Shown here in pieces: positions 6,996 through 14,688 of a DNA stretch of 33,988 nt (position 1 is the stretch's first letter; each line of letters opens with the position of its first letter). The translations under genes and the position numbers were made by a program. The notes under the pieces were generated by a model. It saw only the letters and a program-made list of their open reading frames with translations. It was not told where the DNA came from and made no database searches. The stretch covers positions 1 to 33,988 of the forward strand of contig QFPJ01000034.1 of the NCBI GenBank assembly GCA_003241685.1. The letters run 5' to 3'. This DNA is from Sphingopyxis macrogoltabida (GTDB taxonomy: Bacteria > Pseudomonadota > Alphaproteobacteria > Sphingomonadales > Sphingomonadaceae).

Positions 6996-8305
6996 CGCGC
7001 GCCCCCGCCCAGATCGACGATGGCCACGCCGCGATAGCGCAGCACGCCGGAACCGGCCGGCCAGGCCACTGCGGCGCCCGGCGCGAGCCGCAGCGGCCCC
7101 GCGTCGCCGTCCAGCACCACCGGCTCCGTTCCGGTCAGCGCAAGCGTGCGCGCGCCGCGATCGACGGTCAGCAACGCGCCGCCGGCGGGCGCCGCCAGCC
7201 GGTCCAGCGATGCCGCAAGATGCGGGTGGCCGGCAAGCCGCGCCGACAGCCCCGTCATCACCCGTTCGCGAAGGCTGACCGCCACCCCGCCGTCCTCGGC
7301 GGCCAGCCATATCCGTCGCCGGTCCCCGTCGTCGGCCAGCACGACCACCCCGGTTCCCGCTGGCGCCGCGGCAGCCAGCAGCCGGTCCGCGCTGGCCGTC
7401 AGGCGATGCGCGGCGGCGCGGCTGGCCGCGGCATCCAGTTCGCCGGTCACATGATCGTTCAGATGCGCCAGTTGCGCGGCCAGGCTGCGCACCTCGCGCG
7501 GGCTCGCGATGCCCGCGGGCGGGCGGTGATCCCCGGCGGCGATGCGGAGCGATTCCTGGGTCAGCCGGGCGATCGGCCGCGCGACGCCGCGCACGATCTG
7601 CAAGGTGACGAGCAGGCAGGCGAGCAGCGAAGCGATGCCGATCATCGCGCTGAGGAACAGCGCCTGCTGCGTCGCGACGCGCAGCACCGACACGTTGACG
7701 TCGGCACCGGCGGTGCCGCTGATCCGGCCGTCGGCGCCATAGACCGGCGCGGCGGCGGTTTTCAGCAGCCCCCATTGTTCCTGATATTCGACCGGCGAGA
7801 CATAGACGCTGCCGTGCGCCTGCACGTCGCGCAGCCCGGCCATGGTTTCGGCGGGCAGCGTGTCGGGCGAACCCAGCGGCGTATGTTCCTCCCCATCGGT
7901 CCCGTCGAGGATATAGCGCACGTCGCGGTCGCCGTCGGCGACTTGGGTGTAGATATAGGTCAGCCCCAATCGTTCGCTGATGCGCCGCATCGGATCGACG
8001 TTGCGGCGGTAGCGGTCGTCGGTTTCCGCCGCGGCGGCGCGTGCTTCTCCGGCCAAGGCTTCGCGGATCAGCCAGTCGTGGTCGGCGGGGTCGATAAACG
8101 CGCCGGTCAAGGCGCTCGTCGTGGCCAGCCGGTCGTCGAACTCGCCCAGGATCGTGGCATTGATCCGCTGATAAACCAGCACCGCGAGCAGCAGCGCCGC
8201 CAGCGCCACGACGGGCAGGAACACGCGCAGCAACAGCGCCTGAATGCCGATGGTGCGTGCTGGGGGGCGGGCGGTTGCGGGTTCAGGCCGCATGCGATCG
8301 CCCAT
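6992..8305 (-). CDS. Two-TM HAMP sensor with truncated, degenerate SpoIIE-like C-terminus
   Basis: 437 residues: a Pro/Ala-rich N-terminus, TM1 (about 24-45), a Cache-like periplasmic domain (46-212), TM2 (213-237), HAMP (238-290) and a short cytoplasmic domain. The periplasmic part (ISERLGLTYIYTQV, 109-122) resembles the same region of the active phosphatase gene nearby (FANESGLAYVYTYM), suggesting a shared ancestor. The C-terminal section keeps only beta-strand remnants of a SpoIIE fold: LTVDRGARTLALTGTEPVVL, LAPGAAVAWPAGSG and GVAIVDLG align with DLRDGRVTYSDAGHEAP, LAPGDALILFTDG and DIAILVI. The catalytic aspartates are absent. It overlaps the upstream MFS-HEAT gene by 23 bp (or 11 bp from Met5 at 8293) and the downstream gene by 4 bp. 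Probably a non-catalytic signalling partner (inference). Confidence 0.72.
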   Translation of the reverse strand: MGDRMRPEPATARPPARTIGIQALLLRVFLPVVALAALLLAVLVYQRINATILGEFDDRLATTSALTGAFIDPADHDWLIREALAGEARAAAAETDDRYRRNVDPMRRISERLGLTYIYTQVADGDRDVRYILDGTDGEEHTPLGSPDTLPAETMAGLRDVQAHGSVYVSPVEYQEQWGLLKTAAAPVYGADGRISGTAGADVNVSVLRVATQQALFLSAMIGIASLLACLLVTLQIVRGVARPIARLTQESLRIAAGDHRPPAGIASPREVRSLAAQLAHLNDHVTGELDAAASRAAAHRLTASADRLLAAAAPAGTGVVVLADDGDRRRIWLAAEDGGVAVSLRERVMTGLSARLAGHPHLAASLDRLAAPAGGALLTVDRGARTLALTGTEPVVLDGDAGPLRLAPGAAVAWPAGSGVLRYRGVAIVDLGGGAR

Positions 8306-10709
8306 CCTGCACGCGCAGCATCACCAGCGCGAGATCGGGGTGCCGCGACGCGACCGCCCGCAGGTCGCCGTGCGCGATCCAGAAGCGGCGCCCGTCGCCG
8401 GTCCGCCCCGCCCACGCCGCCTCGGCCGGTTCGATGCCGCTGGCGCGCTCGGCAAGGTCGGCCAGCGCGGCGAGGGTCGCGGCGGCGAATTGCGGCACGC
8501 GGCGCAGCGCGTCGAGCAGCGCGACGCGCCCCGCCCCGTCTGCCACGACCCCGTCTTCCGCCGCCTCGTCCGCCCGCATCGCCAGCCGCGCCAGCATCTG
8601 GCGGCGGACCGCGTCGGGCATGTCCGGACGGACGAGCCGGGCGGTGCGCCGCGCGAAGTCGCCGGCGGGAAGGCGCGCGTGCAGCATGTCGAGCGCCAGC
8701 GCGACCTCCACCGGCCCGCCGCTGTCCAGCGCCGCATCGGCCAGCGCGACCAGTTGAGCCCGCGACGGCGCGGCGACCGGCGCGGCATCGCGCGGCTGGA
8801 GGATGGCGGCCAACCGGCGGAACAGCGCATGGCCGACCCCCGTTTCGATCGCCTCCATCGCGTTCGCGCGCACCTTGGCATTGGCCGAATGGAGCGACAC
8901 GATCAGCAGATCGGCATTGGGCAGCAGGCCGCGCAGCGCCAGCAGTTCGAGCAGGAAATCGACCGCCGCGCTCGCGCGTTCGCGCTGGGCACGGGCCAGC
9001 AGGGCGGCCAGGCCGGACGCATCGTCGGCGGCCGCCAGCTTTGCCGCCCCCTCCATCGCCCGCCGCGCGGCGTCGAGTTCGGCCGCCACCAGCGCGTCGG
9101 CCTGCGCCGCGAACTGGGCATAGGACAGCCCCGCCAGCGCGCGCGCGGCAAGCGCGCGTTCGGCCTGGGTGCGGCGCGCATCGCGTAGCGCGGCGACCAG
9201 ATGGGGGATCGCGGTTTCGCCGAAATCGACCAGCATCGCGGCGACTTCGCGGCGGCGGCGCGGCGTGTGGTGCGGCGCGGCGGCGAGCAGCGCCGGGATC
9301 GCTTCGGCATCAGCGATGGTTTCCGCCGCTTCGCCCGTCCCTGCTTCGTCCGTCCCCGCCTCGCCCGGCGCGGCGGCGCCGAAGTTCAGCCAGCCCTGGC
9401 GCATGTTGCGCGCCATCGCGGCCGGATAGAGCTGGCGCAGCAGCACGACGACGGCGATCAGCAACGCGCCCAGCATCACCCCGATGCCCGACAATTCGCG
9501 CAGGTCGAGATATTTGGCGGCATAGAGCAGGAAAGCGCCCGCGATCAGGCTGGCGACCGGCTCGCACATCCCCTCCACCACCGTCCGCAGCGGCCGCTTG
9601 ATCGCCGACGGCACCGCGTTGAACAGCAGATTCTGATTATTGTACTCGATCGATGTCAGCACGGCGTGATAGGCGAAAAAGGCCGCGATAGCCGCCCAAT
9701 AGCCCCCGCTGAGAAAGAAGAATCCGAACGCCGCGAAATAGGTGAAGGGCAGGATGAAGGCGACGTTGCGGACGCCGAAGCGCGCGATCAGCCGGTTGAA
9801 GACGAACAGGCAGACGATCAGGTTGAAGATGTTGGCGGCGGCATAGAGCGCCCCGAACAGCGCCGCGAGATCGGCCTCGCTGCGGCCTTGCTGAAACACG
9901 GCGGCATATTGATATTCGGCAAGGTTGGTGAGCAGCAGCGTGACGAACAGCGTCGCGGTCAGCGCCAGCGTATAACGCGAGCGGCGAAAGGCGTCGGCGA
10001 GCAGGCGGGCATGCGCGCCCACGCCGCCTTGTTCGGACGGCCCATCGACGTCATTTTCGGCGAGTTGCGGCCAGCGGCGACCCAGCCAGTGCGCGAGCGG
10101 CATCGTCGCCGCCGCGATTCCCGCCCACAGCAGCAGGAAGCCGGACAATGGCACGCTGGCCGCGAACAGGCTGACGATCAGCGCGCCGGTCGCGGTGCCC
10201 AGCGCGCAGAAGGCGGCGAACAGCGGGAAGAGCCGCTTGGCGTCCTGAATGTCGAAATGCGCGTCGGTGTAATTCCAGAACAGGCTGTAAAGGGCGATAT
10301 ACCACATGGCGAGGTAGAGCTTTAGCGCGTAATAGAGCAGGCCGCCGCCGTCGGACCTTTCGAGCAGCGCCCCCAGAACGACGCCGCCGACGACCAGCAT
10401 CGCCAGCGTCGCCATCACCATATGGTTCAGCGAAAAGCGCACCATCAGGACGGAGAAGAGGCCGGTGTACACCAGCATCACCAGCGGCGTGAGCATGAAG
10501 ATCACGGGCAGCGCCGACACCCCGACATTGCCGAAAAAGGCGGCGTCGCCGGCGCTGAAGCCCACGCCCAACCCCATCTGGAGCAGAAAGCCGAACAGGC
10601 CGAACTGGACGAGCTTCGGCCATTCGCCCCGTTCGATACGGAACAGACGGTTCAGCCTGTCGACCAAGATAGAATGTCCTTCCGCCCCGCTACGCCCGGT
10701 TTGCTGCAT
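8283..10709 (-). CDS. MFS / ATP:ADP-carrier-like membrane protein fused to HEAT-repeat domain
   Basis: 808 residues. Residues 30-425 form about 12 hydrophobic helices arranged like the MFS and the nucleotide (TLC/Npt) carriers, with FSAGDAAFFGNVG, YSLFWNYTDAHFDIQDAKRLFPLF and VPSAIKRPLRTVVEGMCEP among the recognisable loops. Residues 460-800 are Ala/Leu-rich helical pairs typical of HEAT repeats (for example IPALLAAAPHHTPRRRREVAAML and TAIPHLVAALRDARRT). HEAT tails on such carriers suggest a regulatory or scaffolding platform rather than plain transport. It heads the operon 10709-5377. The ATG at 10709 lacks a ribosome-binding site; a TTG at 10667, nine bases after AAGGA, is a credible alternative. 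Substrate unknown, and it may be a sensor rather than a transporter. Confidence 0.8.
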   Translation of the reverse strand: MQQTGRSGAEGHSILVDRLNRLFRIERGEWPKLVQFGLFGFLLQMGLGVGFSAGDAAFFGNVGVSALPVIFMLTPLVMLVYTGLFSVLMVRFSLNHMVMATLAMLVVGGVVLGALLERSDGGGLLYYALKLYLAMWYIALYSLFWNYTDAHFDIQDAKRLFPLFAAFCALGTATGALIVSLFAASVPLSGFLLLWAGIAAATMPLAHWLGRRWPQLAENDVDGPSEQGGVGAHARLLADAFRRSRYTLALTATLFVTLLLTNLAEYQYAAVFQQGRSEADLAALFGALYAAANIFNLIVCLFVFNRLIARFGVRNVAFILPFTYFAAFGFFFLSGGYWAAIAAFFAYHAVLTSIEYNNQNLLFNAVPSAIKRPLRTVVEGMCEPVASLIAGAFLLYAAKYLDLRELSGIGVMLGALLIAVVVLLRQLYPAAMARNMRQGWLNFGAAAPGEAGTDEAGTGEAAETIADAEAIPALLAAAPHHTPRRRREVAAMLVDFGETAIPHLVAALRDARRTQAERALAARALAGLSYAQFAAQADALVAAELDAARRAMEGAAKLAAADDASGLAALLARAQRERASAAVDFLLELLALRGLLPNADLLIVSLHSANAKVRANAMEAIETGVGHALFRRLAAILQPRDAAPVAAPSRAQLVALADAALDSGGPVEVALALDMLHARLPAGDFARRTARLVRPDMPDAVRRQMLARLAMRADEAAEDGVVADGAGRVALLDALRRVPQFAAATLAALADLAERASGIEPAEAAWAGRTGDGRRFWIAHGDLRAVASRHPDLALVMLRVQDGRSHAA

Positions 10710-10783
10710 AGCAATAAAATATTGAAGAAGTCTGTCGCACGGTTGTCAGCGCGATGCAAAGCGGCGATGATGACGGCGGGGCG

Positions 10784-12403
10784 ATGGCGAAGAAGAAACG
10801 GAAATTCGGGCTGAAGCCCCAGCTGCTGTTGCTGCTGTTCGCGCTCAATCTGATCGCGGCGACGGCCTATTCGATCGTGCTTTACGGCATCGATCGCGCC
10901 GAAATCCTGTCGGGAATCGACAATCAGCTACTGACCGCGGTGAATGCGGTGCAGGAAATCGTGCCCGTCGGCTATCACGACCGCATCGCGCACATGGATT
11001 CGGTCCCGGCGACCGAATTCGACGCGTTGCAGCACCGATTGTCGCGCTTCGCGAACGAATCCGGGCTCGCCTATGTCTATACCTATATGAAATTCGGACC
11101 GCAGATCCGCACCGTGTCGACCAGTGCGACGATGAGCGAAATCCATGCCGGGTCGGAAACGAAATTCTTTGCGCTTTACGACACGGCGCCCGCCGACCTG
11201 CACCGCAGCTTCACCGACGGCCGCGTGCGTTTCGAGGAATATAGCGACAGTTTCGGCCGCTTCCGGTCGATCTACAAGCCGGTGCGCATGACCGATGGAC
11301 GAAGCTATGTCATCGGGGCGGACATCGCCCTGGCGCGGCTGAACGCAAAACTGCGCAGCGCGCTGGTGCAATCGGTCGCGGTCGGCGTTGTCATGTTCGC
11401 GCTGTCACTCGCCGTCGGTTGGATGCTGATCGGCCGGATCGTTCTGCCGCTGACCCAGCTCACCGCCTTCACCCGCAGCATGGAGGAGCGCAGCTTCGAG
11501 GCCGACGACGGGCAGCTGGAGGAAATCCGGCGGATCGGCGGGGCGCGCGGCGACGAGGTCGGCAGTCTGGCGGAAGCCATGTCGGCGATGATCGCCCGGC
11601 TGCAACGCTATCTGATCGAGGTCCAGACCGCGACCGCCGCACGCGAGCGCGTCGAGGGCGAGCTGACCGCGGCACGCGACATCCAGATCGGGATGCTGCC
11701 GGGAAAATTTCCGCCCTTCCCGGGCCGCACCGACCTCGACGTCTTTGCCATGCTGGAACCCGCGAAGCAGGTCGGCGGCGACCTGTATGATTATTTCCTG
11801 ATCGACCGCCACCGCCTGTTCTTCGTCGTCGGCGACGTCGCAGGCAAGGGCGTGCCGGCGGCGCTGTTCATGGCGATGACGACGACCTTGTTCAAGGCGC
11901 AGGCGCTGTCGCTCGATTCGACCGCCGCGATCATGGACCGGGTCAACGCCGAACTGGCGCGCGACAATGTGGCGGAAATGTTCGTGACCGCCTTTGCGGG
12001 CATCCTGGACCTGCGCGACGGCCGCGTGACCTACAGCGATGCGGGGCACGAGGCGCCGTTCATCGTCCGCGCGGAGGGCGCGGTCGAACGGCTGGTCAAG
12101 CAGACCGGCATCGCGATGGGGGTGTTCGAGGATGTCGCCTATCGATCGGACGGCTTCACCCTCGCGCCGGGCGATGCGCTGATCCTGTTCACCGACGGGG
12201 TGTCGGAAGCGACCGGCCCCGGCGACGCGCTCTATACCGCCGAACGGATCGAGGCCGCGTTGGCGGCGACGCGCCGCGATCCGTCGGCGCGCTTCATCGC
12301 CGAGGGGCTAGCCGACGATGTCCGCGCCTTCGTCGGCGAAGTCCCGCAGTCGGACGATATCGCGATTCTGGTGATCTGCTACGAAGGGCCAAGCGCCGCC
12401 TGA
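10784..12403 (+). CDS. Membrane sensor with HAMP and SpoIIE/RsbU-type PP2C phosphatase domain
   Basis: Numbered from the ATG at 10784 (539 residues, MAKKKRKFGLK): TM1 about 13-35, a Cache-like extracytoplasmic domain (36-190), TM2 about 198-217, HAMP (218-285), a short coiled linker (286-300) and a complete SpoIIE phosphatase domain. Metal-binding motifs are intact: GGDLYDYF (331-338), GDVAGKGVPAA (350-360), DAGHEAP (419-425), FTDGVSEA (469-476) and SDDIAIL (523-529). Family members dephosphorylate STAS proteins in response to an outside signal; the STAS protein at 5044 is the obvious candidate substrate. An upstream ATG at 10754 would add ten residues; neither start has a convincing Shine-Dalgarno sequence. 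It is divergent from the MFS-HEAT operon, sharing a gap of less than 80 bp, so joint control is likely. Confidence 0.92.
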   Translation: MAKKKRKFGLKPQLLLLLFALNLIAATAYSIVLYGIDRAEILSGIDNQLLTAVNAVQEIVPVGYHDRIAHMDSVPATEFDALQHRLSRFANESGLAYVYTYMKFGPQIRTVSTSATMSEIHAGSETKFFALYDTAPADLHRSFTDGRVRFEEYSDSFGRFRSIYKPVRMTDGRSYVIGADIALARLNAKLRSALVQSVAVGVVMFALSLAVGWMLIGRIVLPLTQLTAFTRSMEERSFEADDGQLEEIRRIGGARGDEVGSLAEAMSAMIARLQRYLIEVQTATAARERVEGELTAARDIQIGMLPGKFPPFPGRTDLDVFAMLEPAKQVGGDLYDYFLIDRHRLFFVVGDVAGKGVPAALFMAMTTTLFKAQALSLDSTAAIMDRVNAELARDNVAEMFVTAFAGILDLRDGRVTYSDAGHEAPFIVRAEGAVERLVKQTGIAMGVFEDVAYRSDGFTLAPGDALILFTDGVSEATGPGDALYTAERIEAALAATRRDPSARFIAEGLADDVRAFVGEVPQSDDIAILVICYEGPSAA

Positions 12404-12412
12404 TCGCGCGCG

Positions 12413-13204
12413 TCAGCCACCCAAAGCAACCGGCGCCCGCTCGATGCCGTGCATCTTGCGCAGATAGAGCCGCATGTCGGCAATCGTCCGGCGGAGCAGG
12501 TCCGGAGCGGTCGGCGCGGCATCGACGGCGGCGGCGACCAACGGGCATTCCTCCACCTCCCACGGCATGAAATCGAACCCCGCGTCGGCATCGCTGGCCC
12601 AGATGACGGGATAGGGGCGGCCGAACATCACGCCCTTGAGCTCGTCGCGACCGACAAGGTGAAAGGCAAGGCCGCCCGCATTGTCGGCGCCCAGCAATTG
12701 TTCGAGCAGGTCCAGCGAAATCACGAGGCTCGACGGCCGCGCATATTTCGACAGGCGGAAACCCAGGTCGACGTCGGGGCCGATATAATCGATGTGCCGT
12801 GCCCCGTCGCCCGCCGCCAGTTCGGCGATATCGAGTTCGATATTCTGCTCGCCGAATTCGACCAGCCACGCCGTGCCCTTCAGCCGCAGCGGCAGGCGAT
12901 CGAAATATTTCCCCTCATACAGCGTCATCGCGCGGATCAGCGCGCGCAGGATCGACACGGCTTCGTCGGCGTCCTGCGGCTCGGCGGTAAAAATCACCTC
13001 GTCGCCCATCGCCTTCCATATGTCGATCGACGGGGTGCGGTCGTCGTCGATGAACTCGAACCCGACCTGTCCCGCCAGCATCAGGGGAAAATTGCTGAAG
13101 AAGGCACGAAAAATCTCGAGCCAGCCCTGGCTTCCCTGCCCCGTAAAGCGGGCCTTGAACTGGGTCGAGCCGACCATGTCGACCGACAGGAAAAGGCGGA
13201 TCAT
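12413..13204 (-). CDS. Class III adenylate/guanylate cyclase-like domain protein
   Basis: 263 residues starting MIRLFLSVDM, with GGGGGAA just upstream, which decides the start against a longer frame. LSVDMVGST (6-14, Asp9) and MGDEVIF (66-72, Asp68) match the two metal-binding aspartate motifs of class III cyclases. IGPDVDLGFRLSKYARP (141-157) matches the GxxVNxAARL motif, but the transition-state Asn is Asp146, while Arg150 is kept. It may be a cyclase of altered activity or a non-catalytic relative. It is soluble, with no membrane or other known domain; the C-terminal 60 residues are not recognised. It is convergent with the phosphatase gene, ending 10 bp from it, and sits beside the operon that encodes a CAP_ED-like protein, so a nucleotide-signal link is tempting but unproven. 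Confidence 0.75.
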   Translation of the reverse strand: MIRLFLSVDMVGSTQFKARFTGQGSQGWLEIFRAFFSNFPLMLAGQVGFEFIDDDRTPSIDIWKAMGDEVIFTAEPQDADEAVSILRALIRAMTLYEGKYFDRLPLRLKGTAWLVEFGEQNIELDIAELAAGDGARHIDYIGPDVDLGFRLSKYARPSSLVISLDLLEQLLGADNAGGLAFHLVGRDELKGVMFGRPYPVIWASDADAGFDFMPWEVEECPLVAAAVDAAPTAPDLLRRTIADMRLYLRKMHGIERAPVALGG

Positions 13205-13310
13205 CTGGTTCCCCCGAACGGCGGCGCCCGCGCGCACCCGTGCCGTAGCGGCTCCGCGTTAATATATGCCGTCCGCCGGGACAAGCCGCGCGTCGGCGGA
13301 TCGCGCTCAC

Positions 13311-13661
13311 CTATCGACGGAGAATCTTGTCCATCGCCTTGCCCTTCGCCAATTCGTCGATCAGCTTGTCGAGGTAGCGGATTTCGCGCATCAGCGGATC
13401 GTCCACCGCCTCCACCCGGACGCCGCAGACCACGCCGGTGATCAGCGAGCGATCAGGATTCATCTTCGGCGCGCCGGCGAAGAAATCCTCGAAAGTCGTC
13501 CCGCCCGCCAATTGCGCGTCGAGCGTTTCCCCGCTGTGGCCTGTCAACCAGCATATGATTGCGTCGACTTCGGCCTTTGTGCGGCCCTTCTTTTCGGCCT
13601 TGGCGACATAATGGGGGTAAACGCTCGCCACGCTGATCGAATAGATGCGATGCTTCGCCAT
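13311..13661 (-). CDS. DUF2200 family protein
   Basis: A 116-residue protein starting MAKHRIYSISVASVYPHYVAKAEKKGRTKAEVD..., which I recognise as a DUF2200-type protein by the conserved start, the IICWLTG segment (38-44) and the FEDFF..AP block. Length fits the family. No catalytic residue or membrane segment is evident and no function is established to my knowledge. AGGA lies close upstream of the ATG at 13661; a longer open frame exists but the extra part runs antisense-like into the next gene. It lies 79 bp downstream of the acyltransferase pair on the same strand, which does not suggest a function. Confidence 0.85.
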   Translation of the reverse strand: MAKHRIYSISVASVYPHYVAKAEKKGRTKAEVDAIICWLTGHSGETLDAQLAGGTTFEDFFAGAPKMNPDRSLITGVVCGVRVEAVDDPLMREIRYLDKLIDELAKGKAMDKILRR

Positions 13662-13740
13662 ATCCTGTGCTCGCTTTCCAGGACGATCATGCGGCCGGGG
13701 AAGCAGGCGATCAAGCCCCGGCCCCGCGCGCGCCGCGATG

Positions 13741-14688
13741 CTATCGCCGCACCCATTTGCGTAAACTGGCGACGATCCCGGCGCGTGCCGCAAGCATCTT
13801 TGCGCGACGCGCGAAACCGTCGGCTCCGCGCAGCGCCGCAAGCGCAAGGCGATTGCGCAAGGTCGCCCGCAGCGCGATGACGTCGGCGCAGGGGACGGCG
13901 GCCCGCCCGAACTGCGCCTTGTGTGCGCCGTCGCCTTCTGTGAAGTCGAAGGCGCGAAATCGCCGTTCGGCATAGAGCCGCCGCATCGCCTCGACATGCA
14001 GCACCGTGCCGGGCGACAAGTCGGCGAAATCGGGGTCGTAGCCGAGATGGGCATAGATGAGCACATCGTCGCGAACCGGCAGATAGAGATAGGCGATCGC
14101 ACGCCCGTCGGCGACGAGCAGGAAACAGCGCAGCGCGTCCTCTTCCGCCGCCGCGACCGCCCGGATCACCGCCGCTTCGTCCGTCGGCAGCCCCGCGCCG
14201 AGCAGGCGCGCCTGATAGGTGCGCCGGGCCAAGAGCTGCGCCGCGGTCATGAAATGCCGCACTTCATCGGGCGTACGGCACGCCTCGATCGTGAAGCCGC
14301 CGTCGAAACGGTCCGCAAGCCGCCGCGCCTTGCGCGACAGCGTCGAGCGGGTCCTGGCCGAAAAGCCCTGCCACCATCGATCAAAGTCGCCGTCCACCAT
14401 GACGACATGATGACGCGGATAATATTGCCGGGCGAAAAGCAGCCAGCCGGGCAGCTTGTCGTACAAGGCGGGAATGGCCGCGGCGGGAAAGGATCGCAGC
14501 AGATAGCCATCGGCACCGGGCGGCGGCAGGGCGGGGACCGCCTCGCCCAGCACATCTGACAGCGTCAGAGACAGGGTACGCAGCCGGCGCCGGATGCGGC
14601 CGACCGTCCGTCCCGCCAGTTCGATGCGAAGCGTTACCGGCGGCGCCATTGCGTTCGCGTCCTTCCCCGCCGTGCCATGCTCAGCCAT
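13741..14688 (-). CDS. FemAB/BioF2-like (CelD-type) GNAT acyltransferase, second of pair
   Basis: 315 residues. The GNAT-like C-terminal half carries the Acetyltransf_6 pattern: ALRCFLLVADGRAIAYLYLPV (coenzyme-binding strand), LIYAHLGYDPDFADLSPGTVLHVEA, and FDFTEGDGAHKAQFG, the D(F/L)xxGDxxYK-type motif of BioF2/CelD proteins. Family members are usually linked to polysaccharide or lipid acylation. The ATG at 14688 overlaps the upstream gene's stop (ATGGCTGA), so the pair is translationally coupled; a start two codons upstream at 14694 is also possible. The C-terminus is basic (LRKWVRR). Substrate unknown; there is no polysaccharide synthase gene beside it. Confidence 0.8.
   Translation of the reverse strand: MAEHGTAGKDANAMAPPVTLRIELAGRTVGRIRRRLRTLSLTLSDVLGEAVPALPPPGADGYLLRSFPAAAIPALYDKLPGWLLFARQYYPRHHVVMVDGDFDRWWQGFSARTRSTLSRKARRLADRFDGGFTIEACRTPDEVRHFMTAAQLLARRTYQARLLGAGLPTDEAAVIRAVAAAEEDALRCFLLVADGRAIAYLYLPVRDDVLIYAHLGYDPDFADLSPGTVLHVEAMRRLYAERRFRAFDFTEGDGAHKAQFGRAAVPCADVIALRATLRNRLALAALRGADGFARRAKMLAARAGIVASLRKWVRR

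Noticed and set aside
6710..9601. 963-codon plus-strand frame opposite the sensor and HEAT genes
   Set aside because: Low-complexity Arg/Pro/Ala content typical of shadow frames; the minus-strand genes have coherent domains and overlaps.
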